A DNA stretch of 64,000 nt, from the NCBI GenBank assembly GCA_963682055.1, contig OY821746.1, forward strand, positions 14,001,992 to 14,065,991, read 5' to 3'. The notes beneath the pieces are model-generated. The model did no database searches. It worked only from the letters and a program-made list of their open reading frames with translations, and was not told the DNA's origin. The translations under genes and the position numbers were made by a program. Origin of the DNA: Primula veris. Lineage: Eukaryota > Streptophyta > Magnoliopsida > Ericales > Primulaceae. Shown here piece by piece: positions 11,690-23,966 of the stretch. The first letter of the stretch is position 1. Every line of letters begins with the position of its first letter.

Positions 11690-12469
11690 TCTCTTGTCTG
11701 TAAAGTACTCTATTTTACTTGGTGTGCGGATTATTCAATTAACCGATGTTGATGCCTCTGCAGCAGTTAGCCTTTCTAGGTACTCTTTTTTACATGAGAA
11801 TAATCAATGTTTTAAAACATTAAAGCATCAAGCAAACGTTCTCAGGAGAAATTTAGTAAACAGGCTTCGATGCTAAAAGCCTAAGCCTTACCAGAAGATA
11901 TTATATATATGATATATATGTATATATACATATGAATCTTATGTTTCCGTGTGACTATGAGAACAAACCAAATGCATATTCCCTTTTATACTCTCATTTA
12001 TACCCAATATATTATTACTATGTAATTTTAAAAATAATAATAATATACTTGTGTCTATTAGTAATGCTTAATTAAGGTAGACTGCACATTTATTGTTGTT
12101 AAATGTTAATCAAATATAAAATTTTCATTATAACGGATAAACGTAATGATACAGAAAAGCAACAAAATACATGTTAAAACAAGTTACACATAATTAAATT
12201 TATATAACTTCTAAATCATCCGTTACAGCACATTAGAAAATCGTCAGATATGTTAATCAAATGTTAAGAATTTACAATTTAATGATGAAGATAAAAAAAA
12301 CAACAATTTAATTCTAATTTATATCAAAAGAGACAGGTTATTTCATTTGTTTTAGATTAAGAGAAAGTTTAGGCTAATACAGTTAAGAGCCCAGGTAAAC
12401 AAATTGAAAACGCAAGACCAATTCGAAACTCAAGATAAATAAATAAATAAATAAGGACCATTTTCGTAG

Positions 12470-12788
12470 TTAGCTAATCAAATATCCGTACGTGAGTAAT
12501 CGAACGGCCATAAATAAAAGAACAAAGTGGGACCCACACACTTCGTACACGACGCTCCACACTCGATTCAAAACTTGAACAAAGAGCGCGAAAACAGAGA
12601 CAAAAATAATATTACAACCATTTCCGAAAAGGAGAAAATGCAAGTAACACCCCAAACTATGGGAATTTCTCAATTAAGATCATAAATTTTCCACTTTACA
12701 ATTTCTACCCATTGCAAATAACGCCCACATTTGTTTCATTCAGTATATTTGATTTTTCTATGTTTTAATGGAAACTAGCACGTATGAG
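12470..12788. other. Intergenic DNA, no gene seen
   Basis: Between the CAS 3' flank and the small MITE at 12789. The open frame here has no recognisable protein features and I treat it as chance. Confidence 0.5.
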
Positions 12789-12954
12789 CAGGGGCGGCGG
12801 AGCCATGGTTAACATTATAGGCTTGCAAATTAAAAAAAAAATTATTTTATGGGGTTGCAAAACTTATCGTTTATATTTTTTTCTTATTGAAAATAAAGCA
12901 TTCATTTATAAGTTGTGGGGTTATGACTTATGAGTACACCTCTTTGTGCCCATG
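12789..12954. mobile_element. Small hAT-like MITE
   Basis: A 166-bp insert flanked by an exact 8-bp duplication CGTATGAG (12781-12788 and 12955-12962). The ends CAGGGGCGGCGG and (reverse complement) CATGGGCACAAAG form weak terminal inverted repeats. An 8-bp duplication with CAGGG-type ends fits the hAT superfamily. It has no coding capacity. Confidence 0.7.
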
Positions 12955-13299
12955 CGTATGAGAAGAGTATTTTACAAAAGGTATATTAATTTTTCATTTT
13001 ATTTTTTGCAGAAAAAAGAAGGCCGGGCAATGCTTGTTAGGTGTTCATCCTGCAAAACTATCGTGAAACTATATCTGATAAAAATAAGAATAAAACCAAA
13101 CTGAATCATCAAGCACAAAAATAAAAAAGTTATACCAATGCTATTATGTAAAGGTTGAAAAATGAATAAGGGTAAATTGACAAATCTTAGTGGTTACGTA
13201 GGTTATTTGAAAATTACCCATAGCTTATTGGGACATATATGCATTTTATCCTTCAAATAACGGAGTAACAAATACACATAAATACATTTCTACCCCAAT

Positions 13300-13334
13300 A
13301 CACACACACACACACACACTCTCTCTCTCTCTCT
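13300..13334. repeat. (CA)n(CT)n microsatellite
   Basis: Ten or so CA units run directly into about eight CT units. The pyrimidine-rich DNA that follows (13334-13360) resembles a plant 5' UTR and could belong to a distal first exon of the gene at 16124, but this is not demonstrated. Confidence 0.85.
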
Positions 13335-14217
13335 GGGTTAGATCTCTTCCTCGATAGATTCTTTCTTTTACCATTTTATTAAAGTAATAGTAACTTCTAG
13401 TTTTGAATTTTAACTGCTTTGACTAATTTATTCGGAATATTTTAACTACTTAAGAAAAGTATTTTACTTTTCAGTAATTCCAAATCTCAAAACCTACATT
13501 TTCACTTTCTCCTCTTCTTTTTTTTTTTAGTGAGAGAAGTTGAGCACTAAGTATTTAAACTCAATTATTTTCCCTTTTTTCTTCTTAATAGTAGTAGTAT
13601 TATTTAATTAGTTTAAGTAAGTAGTAGAATTTCTAACTTCTTTTCATTTACTATTTGTGTTACAGGTGAGATGAAAACTCCAATCCTTCAACATCAGGTA
13701 TATATACATATATAAACATATAATTTATATTTATATTACTATATTAGTGATTTTAGTAAGAAAATAGTGTAAATTTATTAGAATTAGATTTTGCGTGTAT
13801 TTTTGTGTACTATTATTATGTTTGCATTGTGTATGCTTGTTTGGTTGCAGATTTTAAGCTGGGTTTTCTTTTTTTTGCTTATTAGATGCGGTAAATTGGT
13901 AAATATGGTAGATGCAATAAATATTTGGCCAATTTTTAGTTTTCTGGTTAAACACTTCATAATATTGCTCTATTGTTTAATGTTCAGGATTTTATACTGG
14001 AATATTAAATCATTTTGTAAATCAGATTGGAATTAAAAGTGATTTTGTGTAGTCATTTTTGCAATTATTCAAATCTGTTCTCCTTTGTGAAATTGTGTAT
14101 TCTGTTACCATTCACATGTTGATTTTAATTTAGGAACACATAATTGGCCATTTTAAGGAGTAAAACCTAAATAATAAAGAAAACTAGTAAATAGGTAAAA
14201 AAGAAAACATGCAATAT

Positions 14218-14261
14218 ACATATACATATACATATACATATATATATATATATATATATTT
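14218..14261. repeat. ATACAT/(AT)n microsatellite
   Basis: Repeated atacat units followed by a pure AT run. Confidence 0.85.
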
Positions 14262-14698
14262 ATATAGGCGAATTGGTAGAGTACTTCTTTTTCACCTATG
14301 AGGTCTTCAGTTTGAGCCTAGAAAACAACGTATTTATGTTTTTTACCCTTCAAAATAAAAGTAAAGAAAAACACACGCTACAAGCACTCGTTATATGAAA
14401 CAAACGCACTAAACTGTTATATTACATATAAAAAACTTTGTACATATCTACTTTTAAAGAATAGATAACTTTTGGCGCCTAAGCAGATTAGCTGTTTAGG
14501 CTTGTATAAGCCCTGTTGATAAGTATCTTGAGGATTAATTCTATCCCTTCTAAATCGTGGCATTTGATTCTTGTTAGACATGGATCTCAGTTGTTTTTGT
14601 TTCCTTTTTCAGTAATAGACTAATAGTTATCATTGTGAGGATAGATGAAATAATTATCATGTTGCATAATATAATTTATCAATTGTCTTCTAGTGGAT

Positions 14699-14708
14699 CG
14701 CAGGGGCC

Positions 14709-14740
<32 letters not shown>

Positions 14741-14760
14741 TCGGATGTTCCCGAAGGGAT
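14699..14760 (-). pseudogene. Truncated U6 spliceosomal snRNA pseudogene
   Basis: On the minus strand the sequence reads from the U6 5' stem (CCCTTCGGGAACATCCG) through ATAAAATTGGAACGATACAG and AGAAGATTAGCATGGCCCC to CTGCG, essentially the first 62 nt of plant U6. It then stops matching where U6 would continue CAAGGATGACACG. The catalytic ACAGAGA box is present, but the 3' half, including the U2-pairing end and the terminator T-run, is absent. No upstream sequence element or correctly spaced TATA box is visible in the DNA before it. It is therefore a 3'-truncated retro-pseudogene and not a functional snRNA gene. Confidence 0.88.
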
Positions 14761-14990
14761 GCCAAAATTGTCTTCTTGCATGCACTTTTTTCCATCTAAA
14801 TCAGAATTATATACTTATTATTCAGAAAAACATAGTTTATGTTCACTCAACCAAACTGGTATAATTAAATGAAAGGGGCACTGAAAGTCTGAAATTCAAC
14901 CAATCTGCTTTCTAGATCATTACTTTCGACCCAATGTTTCTAGTCCCATGTGAGAGCTATGATCAATGAGGATTCATGCTCCAGAAATGG

Positions 14991-15150
14991 GGTTATATTA
15001 CTTTCATTAGTGTTTGATACACATCTCAGATACTCCATTTTGGTTATGTTACTTTCATTAGTGTTTGACACACATATAAGATACTCCATTTGGTTATCTC
15101 ACTTTCATTAGTGTTTGACACACATTGGAGTATACTTCATTCGGTTATGG
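14991..15150. repeat. About 51-bp tandem repeat, three units
   Basis: Units start with ggttat at 14991, 15042 and 15092, with a fourth partial start at 15143. Each holds tttcattagtgtttga and acacat followed by a tactcca-like end. Noncoding, upstream of the gene at 16124. Confidence 0.85.
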
Positions 15151-16123
15151 CATTAACTGTGAAGTTTCTTCACGGAGAAAGCAAATAACTACCACTATCA
15201 AATCATATTACTCTAGAAGAGTTTTCATCAAATACTTCAAGTGTATCTTTTAGAGTTTTCGTATTTATCTTTTAGAGTTTTCGTGTTGAGCCTTAAAATT
15301 TCGGTGAGGATAAGATACAAGTGGCTCTATAGATTTATGTAATTTTCCAAACTGGCACTTATGCATGTACATATTTTCTGTCTATACGGCAATAGTTATA
15401 CTTAAACATAGTTTCATTGATGGTTATGAGGAAAACTTTTTTCCTATGCTTACTAAAATGAAAGGGGAACCAAATCTACAAAAAATTATAGCCCCACTAG
15501 CTTATATTTCATTATTTCTTGATGATTAATGCTTTGCCAGTAGTGTTATGTCATTTCCGTTGTGTTTTGATACTCAGATTTGTTATGGCCTCGATATGTC
15601 ACGAAAGGTTAATTTTCTTAAAAATAATTACTACTATGTTATATATTATTGAACTCTGCCGACTGCTAGTGATTTTGCCCTTTGTCATCAGTCTTCATGC
15701 ATGCTCTTCTGTTTTTTCTGAATGCACGTACTTTTAAATGAATTAATGATATTTTCCCATGATTTCTAGTGAACCTGTTAAACTAAATTTATGCAATCTC
15801 CAACCCGGCATGTTGGTTTTAATTAAAAGAGTATTAAACAACTAACTCAACTATTAGATCTATGCTTTAGTGTAATTTTCACATTTGTTATACCAAAGTC
15901 CAAGGATAAGTGCTCCTCCAATGGAGTTACGGCATTTCCATCTTTGTAACTTTTTTCGACACGCAAGTAGTTGTATTTTCTTCGACTATGTAACTAGTGG
16001 TTCTTTTTTTGTTAGGATGGCGGAACATAATTTGTGCATACTAACTGCACACATTTTTAAATGCTGTTCAGAGACTAGCTCGTGATATCCCTTTTTAGTT
16101 TTGGTTTGTCAGCACAGAGTAGA

Positions 16124-19100
16124 ATGTTGAAGTCAAATGCATTTTCGAAAGTGAGAGGAAGTACAAGGGTCAACCATCAACAGATAACATTTGAGTTAAA
16201 ACAGCAAGTTCTCTGTGCACTAAACAAACTCGCAGATCGAGATACTTACCAGATTGGGGTAGAGTTCCTATCGAAAACAATAGAAAATCTCAAACCAGAT
16301 GGGATATCACCATTTTTATCTTGCATAGTAGATACAGATTCCGAGCAGAAAAGCGCGGTTCGTAAGGAATGTATCAAGCTAATGGGCATGTTGGTAAATT
16401 ACCACGAGGACCTTATGGGGCCACACTTGGGGAAAATGGTCTCTAGTATCGTTAAACGTTTGAAGGACCCAGATTCCATTGTCAAAGATGCATCGGTGGA
16501 GACGTTCGGTGTTTTAGCTTCTAAATTAGGAAATAATGTGGAATCAAATGAAGGGGCTTTTGTCGCATTGGTGAAACCTCTTTTTGAGGCTTTGGGTGAG
16601 CAAAATAAGCATGTGCAATCAGGGGCCGCTCTGTGTTTGGCTCAGATTATTGATTGTACGAGTGATCCTCCGGCGTCTATTTTACAGAAAATGTTAGCGA
16701 AAACTATTAAGTTTCTGAAGACTCCACACTTCATGGCCAAACCGGCGGTTATTGAATTGAACAGGAGTATTATTCAGGTCAGTTATTTTACAATGATGAG
16801 AGTATTGTGTGGGTGCATGAAGTTGTCTAAATTTGTCACTTAAGTTGACATAATGGTAGTGTTATTGTATAATGCGTTAATTCGGAAAAAAACTTGCAGC
16901 ATACTAACTCATGCATATTGATCTTCTTAAGCTTTTATGATTACTACTTCTTCCTTCCCAAACTCTTGGGAATTCGGACTATCTATTATTCTATTTTTTC
17001 TGCAGAGATGCTTTAAAATTGCTCTTTTTACACGTAGTCAAAGTTCCAATTTTATCCCTTGTGAATTAAATGTATGTCAACAGCAGAAGGTAACAAATAA
17101 TGTAGAGCGAAGTGTAAAATCAAAGAAATAATTATTTTATCAAGTGAATTTGTTAAACATGTGCAAAAGTTCTGTTCAGATGTAGACATATAGTAAACTA
17201 ACATATGGGACAGAGGGAGTAACCACTAAGGCTAGCCTGTGGTCTAGAACTCACCTTCTTTGTAGGTTCAGTTCCCTCTCTAAAAGAAAACATTGCTGAA
17301 ATGTAAAACTTCTGTGTTCTGTAGCTTTCTAATAATCGTGTAGAAAAAAAAAATTGTTTGGGTACCCTTCTTTAACTCTCTGAAACCATTTCATATCATT
17401 CTATAAAACAATAGATGCTTCAGCCTTTATCTAGTACTAAATTAGATAGCAAACCATCACTCAATCATATAAATCTCTTCTTGAAAAAGAAAATTGACTG
17501 GTCTGTTCAGGCTGGTGGTGCTCCAACAAGGAATTTGTTATCTACCGCAATAGGCAGTATCCAAGATTCTCTCAAGAATAGTGATTGGAACACTCGTAAA
17601 GCTGCTGCTATAGCTTTAGGCAACATTGCTTCAAATGGTGGATCTTTTCGAAGTTCTTTCAAGCTTTCTTGTATTCGCACTCTTGAGTCGTGTCGGTTCG
17701 ATAAGGTTGAGGCAATTAAAATTATTGAGCTTTTATTAAAATTTATATTCTGGACTGCTAAATCTAAAACTACGACATGGGTATGTATTCTGTACAGGTG
17801 AAGCCGGTTCGAGAAATAATATTGCATTCCTTGCATTTATGGAAAACTCTTCCGAGTCCTGATGCACCTGAACTCTCGGAAAGTGGATCTTCTGTTAAAG
17901 GTTTGTCACTGTTGCTCCTATACTATTTAAAATGTTATAAGTTAAAGTTGTTAGCATTGCTTTGTGCTCTTTATATCTCAATTAACTCTAGAATTGTGCA
18001 CAGACATGGACACGCTCGCCACATACTAGTAGGTTCACTTTAATTTGCTATTGTTTCTTAGGACGACATTGGAGAAATATATCAACCTTTATTTGAATCC
18101 ACAAATTGCCGGCTTTTGCTAGATATACTTTCTAACTATCTAGATATTTTCTAATTTAACTTTTGAATGTAGTTTCAATGTACATATATATTTCAGCTTG
18201 ATCTCTGTCTTCTTTGAGGTGTGAATTCTTCTCTATGGTATGCATAACTAACTTGATACAGGTGAGAATGACGTTTATTGAAGTCGATTTACACTGTTAG
18301 AAACATAAAATTTTCCACATTTCTGATACTAGCACACATGTTTGGACATTTATCCTCACTTGTCAACTGTTTTTTTTTCCTGAACATGCCCCAGTGTTTT
18401 AAAAGTCGCGACTAATCGTCGATTAGTCGGTGATTAGTCGGAAGTCGGAGGTCACCGACCCCGATTTATGAAAGTCGGTAAAAAAAAATCGGGAAATCTG
18501 AAAAAACCCAAATTTGGGGATAATTGGTTCAATTAAAGACATATATGATATATTACATACCCGAATTGAACTCTGGTTAAAGTAATTGATCATCGGACAA
18601 GTAAAACAAAAAACCCTAATTGAATTAGGGTTCTTTAAAGTTTCAGGAAAAAAAACAGAAGAGACAGAGAAGAAGAAGAAGAAGATGATGATACAGTACA
18701 GAGATATAAAGTTTTAAGTAACAGCCGCCAACTATATGCGTATACATGGGGTTTGTTTTAAAAAAAATTGGTCTTTTAACAAAAACAGCCCCTGTAGTTT
18801 TAAAACCTTTAACAATATTTTATAATTTTCAAAGTGTTACACAGAAAGTTAAAAAAAATCAAAAAGACCCCTAAATTTTGATAAAGTAACACTTTTGAAA
18901 AGAAAAAAAAAATCGGATCCGATTAATCTCCGACTAATCCGACTAATCGGGAAAAAAGTCCAGTCGGTGCTTGTGGATTAGTCACCGACTTGCAACTTTT
19001 ACAATCTTGACATGCCCTCAATAAGTCCGACCTTGTGTCTATTGGTTCTTCTATTTTAGACACCACACCCTCTTGTATCTATAATTTATAGCGACTGTTC

Positions 19101-21999
19101 AAATCGATCCCCACTTGTGCTTTCTTTTTTTATATTTATTATTGCATTGTCCTTTTGAATGCTCTACGACACCTAGTAAAATGATATCTACCACTGTTTA
19201 GTGAAACATAAAGATAAAACTGGAAATTAGATAAATCTTGTTTACAATTTTTAGAAGCTGGAATATCTGGATATCCCAAAAAGGAATATTGGACATATTA
19301 AATGGACATCAGAAGTGTACTTTGCAACCATTCTCTCTTGTGTGGCTGGTGATACTGCTTTTCTTGCCATTTCAATGGGTTCATGTGATGGGGTTATTTA
19401 GATCTGTCTACTTTATGATTTCATTATAATGTTATCTTTTTTATATCTTCCAGACAGTTACTTTGGAGGGGACAATGGTGATGTTTGTAGCTCCATTGAA
19501 TTTGGAAGCAAGGACGGTTCGTTCAGAAATACAGGCACCTCGTCAATCAAAAATAGCCTTCTACTTTCTTCAAGAAAAACATGCCAGGATAATGCAATTC
19601 AGAATCCTCGACATCCTAAAGGAAATGGCTGGAACATAGAAATCGCTGTCCCACAAGCTCAAAAAATTTCTTTAGCAGATGGCCCGAGTGAAGAATCTGA
19701 GGGTAGTTCTGTAAATAAGACGTTTGGAAGAGTGAGTAGCGACATAACGAGCACTTTAGATAATGGCTTTGAGTATACATCCGTGGATGATGGACAGGAC
19801 ACTTCCTCTATATCTTATAATGTATCCGATAATTACGAAACCAAATTTGTGACAGTTTCTGAAGACCGTTATAAGGGGGTTGGTCCAATTAAGCAAATTG
19901 TATCAAATCACAATAATAGCGAGGAGCAAAGATATTCTGTAAACATGCAGGACCGTAGGAGTTTAGATTCTACAGTGACACAATTAAGTCCTCAAACTGT
20001 TCGTGAATGTTGTTCACAGAAAGCGGATGAAATGGCTTCCATTCGGAAACAGCTTTTGGAAATTGAAAATAACCAGTCAGACTTGATGGATCTGTTTAAG
20101 GTACTTTTTGGCTGAGTCTTTTTTCTTCCAACTCTTACACTTCATATCCTCAGATCATATTTCATATATTTAACTTCTTGGAGGAACTACATATTTGGTA
20201 TACATAAAAGGATCAGGTACATCATGCTTTTAGCAAAGAGCTATAATGAAAAAAAGATAGCAACTACTGTAGTGTTCATCTTGTGACCTGCGGATACATG
20301 GATATGCAATATGCTTGATCATCTTAGTCTTGTTTGTCAGTGCTGCGACTAAGAAAAACTAGTTTCTTTGCCATTTCTGGCATACATGATAACTCTTATC
20401 TTGCTCGTACACCAAAAAGTATAACATTCTTTATAACGATCAGTTGATCAACTAGTTAAACTCAAATATACAACAGTTTAACAATTTAGATAAATCTATA
20501 CTGTACCTATTTTGTTCACCGTTCAATTCATAGATATCACCTTTCGTATTCGTTTTTTTTATGGGAGTTAAAGGAGAAAACAAATACGGCACTAGTTTCT
20601 ATATCTTGTTTGTTTGGCTCTTGCTTATTAGTTTCACTCAGTAGCAGAAAGTAGCAACATCTCATGCTCAAGTTAAACGTTACTCTACTTTTAGTCCTTC
20701 CTTAAGGCCTAATGTAAAGCTCCTTGTACTAATTAACCTATTTTATTTTTACAATAAAAGAATACTTGAACACTTTCCTATGGATTGTTTTTCAGATGTT
20801 CACCAAAACCACAACAGAAAGCTTGTCTTTGATTCAATCCAAGGTTTCAAGCCTAGAACAGGTTGTTGATCAAATAGCTCAGGGCATTGATTATAATGGC
20901 AGGAATTATGACCTAGCTGCTGCAAAACTCTTAAAGAAATCCCCTAGTGTTGCTTCTCCTAGACATTCCTTTTGCACTCCAAGATCATCCTTAGATATGC
21001 GTACTCGAAAACCCTCAACTTTATCGACAAAAAACGGCGATATTTGGGAGGAAAATACCCTATCTAGTACACAATCAAGTCTTTCCAGTGTTACCAACAA
21101 ACCAAGTAGAAAAACAAGCATAAAGGTTTACCCGCAAGCTCACACGAGAACTGATATTCCAAATAGCATTTGGAAATTAGTAAAAAGTTATTTACTGGAA
21201 GGGGACATTGATTCTGCTTATGCAGAAGCTGTGCACTCTGGTGATGAACATTTGTTGTTTGAACTCGTAGATAGAACTGGTCCGGTGCTGGAAAGTTTAT
21301 CACAAAAGACTGCTACTGATGTTCTTAGCACTTTGGCACTGTTCTTCTTGGAACAAAGATTCATAAACTTAATCATCCCATGGCTTCAACAGGCAAGTTA
21401 TTTTCTTCTTTAATTTTATAATCTGTTTAGATCTTTTTATTCAAAGTATTTACTTTGATTATTTGGGGTGCATATGATTTTTACAAAATATCTTGTGGGG
21501 TGAATATCTTGTGGTTCGGTTAACATTATGCTTTGAATGAAGTGGCAAACTGCAAGGTGCTTTTTGCCTAGCAAGATTTTAAATTTAGAATTTTGTGCCA
21601 TTAAAAGCATCTCAAATTTACCCAGGGGTGCCGATATTTCACTAAATCTTTATTTGTTTATTTAGATTTCATCATAAAAATAGAGGCCTACTTGTTGCTG
21701 GCCAACTAACTCAAAACATTGCCTGTAATCACAAATCAACATGAGGCCTTAGTTCTATCTTTGAATTAAACTCTAATGCAACTGAAGAAAGAGGATTTAC
21801 ACTCTCTCTCTCTCTTATATAGGTTGTGGACCTGAGCACTATACATGGACCAACTTGTATTGTTCTCCCAGCAAAAGTGAAGCGAGAATTTTTATTGGCA
21901 ATTCAAGAAGCTGCTAAATTGTGTTTCTCAAATCCTGCTGATAGAAGATCTGTAATGCAGCTGGCCACGAAATTGCACCAAATCTGGGGTGAGGCATAG
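16124..21999 (+). CDS. TORTIFOLIA1/SPIRAL2-like microtubule-associated protein
   Basis: A plant-specific HEAT-repeat protein of the family that binds cortical microtubules and controls directional cell growth. Six coding exons: 16124-16777, 17511-17705, 17798-17900, 19454-20100, 20796-21392, 21823-21999, giving 790 aa. Residues about 15-285 are HEAT repeats (KLADRDTYQIGVE, SAVRKECIKLMG, VSSIVKRLKDPDS, VQSGAALCLAQIID). Residues about 285-510 are a Ser/Asn-rich linker. About 511-566 is a coiled coil (RKQLLEIENNQSDLMDLFK and onward). About 600-790 is the conserved C-terminal domain (TDIPNSIWKLVKSYLLEGD). The ATG at 16124 is the first Met before the conserved start. A splice acceptor tttgtcag ends at 16111, so the 5' UTR is probably split. 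Intron 5 uses a GC donor. Intron 3 holds a hAT-like insertion. It resembles the TOR1-like (TORL) subgroup more than TOR1 itself. The product is the DNA-inferred protein; start choice is moderately sure. Confidence 0.92.
18392..19009. mobile_element. Non-autonomous hAT-type element in intron 3 of the TOR1-like gene
   Basis: A 618-bp insert flanked by an exact 8-bp duplication ACATGCCC (18384-18391 and 19010-19017). The ends are CAGTGTTTTAAAAG and, as reverse complement, CAAGATTGTAAAAG. Subterminal clusters of the motif GACTAATC/GATTAGTC occur at both sides, in inverted orientation. The 8-bp duplication and CAGTG termini indicate the hAT superfamily. It has no transposase frame. The interior is A-rich with a GAAGAA stretch. 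Confidence 0.88.
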
Positions 22000-23457
22000 T
22001 AGATTATTTCAGTGCACAGATAGATAGTGGTAATTATGTCTTTGTATTTTTTTCATTAAGATCCCTTTTTCAACTAGTTTGAAAATGCAGCGAAAGTTCA
22101 GGTTGTGGCAATGCAAGTCGGTCCGTTCCTAAAAATGCATTTACTTCATGAACACGAAAAGTTGGAACATTTTTTTGGAGACCTCAAAAAACGGGTTATT
22201 TTCTTGGGAAACCTGTTCCTGGAATCAATCTATCAAATATAAGTTTTTTTTTGTTTCCAAAATCCAGAGATCTCGTTAAGTTGAAGCAAAAGTAGACTGT
22301 CTCTTAATTAGTCGTTAATAATGTCCTGCTTGCATTGTTATAATTAGTGATTTTTTGACTTGTACAGATTACTAATTTAGTAATTTGTTTGTTTTTGTTG
22401 CTACAGGAAAATAACCCTCTGTATAATAATTACATTCACAACCACTCCACGGATATGCAGATCTGTATAACCCTTGTATGACAAGTACTTCAATTTAAAT
22501 GCATAAAGCGAGCACATTCATTCCGTAATGAAATCCATCTGTGGGAAGTACACTGTGGCTCTAAAAATCTTGTTTTCATCTCTGTCATGGAATTTGGTCT
22601 TTTCTGCTAGTTTGATCCTTTCATTTCACTGTTTGTACATTGTCATGCAATGCCATTTTATCATAACTGTGAAATGTTTATTGTTTTTTACGTACACTAG
22701 TCATATTTTGATTTAAATCAGTGGGTTACAATTTACATGTGAAAACTTTATTTACAAATTACTGCACGTTTCTACTTCAAAGTTTATAAATTCAAATTTT
22801 GCATGTCAGTAGTATAAATTTGATCGATGATATATTTCACTCCAAGAACGGAACTTACTGGGAGATGGGCTAAATATTGGTAAACCAACTGGGTATTTTT
22901 TAATTGAGACCCGATAATTGGACAAATTCCTGATGAGATAGCAAAATTATTACGATGGAAGCTCCCACCCTGGAGAAAATAATTAGTGTTTGTTTTTAGT
23001 TTTTTCTTTTTCCTGTCGTGCCTTCATTGTACCAATAAAAATGTGAAAAGTCTTACTCTACAATTTATGATTCACACTTGTCACGAGGTCAAAATATTGT
23101 GCATATTATGTATCTTGTTGAAACAATATTATTTTTAAACAATCCTGCTTGATACAACTCTCTGCAATAACGTGACTTAACTGAGTCTCTGAAGATACAT
23201 TTGAAGGTCTCGTCTTCTTACATAAACAAATCAATTTGAATTTTTGGAATAAACATAAAAAGTAACTTAGGCCAGCTACAATCAAAGTCATCATGCAAGT
23301 CTATTACACTTGGTACAATGGTACCCTTATTTATCATACAAAACTCCAAATAATGCTAGATAATGACTAAAATTCACAATACTGGAAAACCTAATGTTCT
23401 GACCAAAAGAGAGTTCTCCAAGAACCAAAATTTGATATTACAAATAAATGGAAAAAA
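22000..23457. other. Convergent intergenic region between the TOR1-like and kinase genes
   Basis: AT-rich DNA holding the presumed 3' UTR of the upstream gene. I see no additional gene. Short open frames at 22528-22716 (+) and 23106-23294 (-) have no recognisable features. Confidence 0.5.
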
Positions 23458-23952
23458 ATACGTTTATTACACAAAACTATTTTGCGGTTAACGATTTGGA
23501 TACCTATCTTTCAAGTTTTCCAATTTGGGTACCACAGTATAAGAAACTGTCCAATTTAGGTACCACTGTTTAAATTAATCACAGAATCATATCACATGAC
23601 ATCACGTGCTTGATAAAGTTGAACGTAAGAGGGTAATTTTATCATTCTGCACAAAAATATATCATCCTAGAACAACGTTTCCCTCAAATTTGGACTATGT
23701 GCTGATTTTTGTTATGTGTGAAATTGAGGGAAAACGTTTTTCTAGAATGACATATTTTGGTGCAGAATGACAAAATTAGCCTCTCATGTTAACGTTTGTC
23801 AAACACGTGCCGTCACGTGACATGATTCTGTGATTAATTTAGACGGTGGTAACTAGATTGGAAAGTTTTTATAGTATGGTACCCAAATTGAGAAAATTGA
23901 AAGGTGAGTACCTAAATCGTTAAAATCACATAGTTTGTTATACCAAACGTAT
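23458..23952. mobile_element. Long inverted-repeat (foldback/MITE-like) element at the kinase 3' end
   Basis: The two halves are inverted copies of about 230-240 bp each. Matching blocks are ACGATTTGGATACC (left) with ACGATTTAGGTACT (right, reverse complement), CCAATTTGGGTACCA with TCAATTTGGGTACCA, ATTAATCACAGAATCAT in both, CATGACATCACGTG with CACGTGACATGATTC, and CATTCTGCACAAAAATAT with CATTCTGCACCAAAATAT. Transcripts of either strand should fold into a long hairpin. No sure target-site duplication was found. The right edge is about 14 bp from the kinase stop codon. Confidence 0.82.
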
Positions 23953-23966
23953 AAATCTTCATTGTT

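Noticed and set aside
14262..14330. tRNA-like A- and B-box pair (GGCGAATTGGTAGAG, CAGTTTGAGCC)
   Set aside because: Does not fold into a cloverleaf by eye and lacks an anticodon stem; at most a SINE relic, not enough to annotate.
20906..21303. Minus-strand frames opposite exon 5 of the TOR1-like gene
   Set aside because: Antisense shadows of a clear coding exon.
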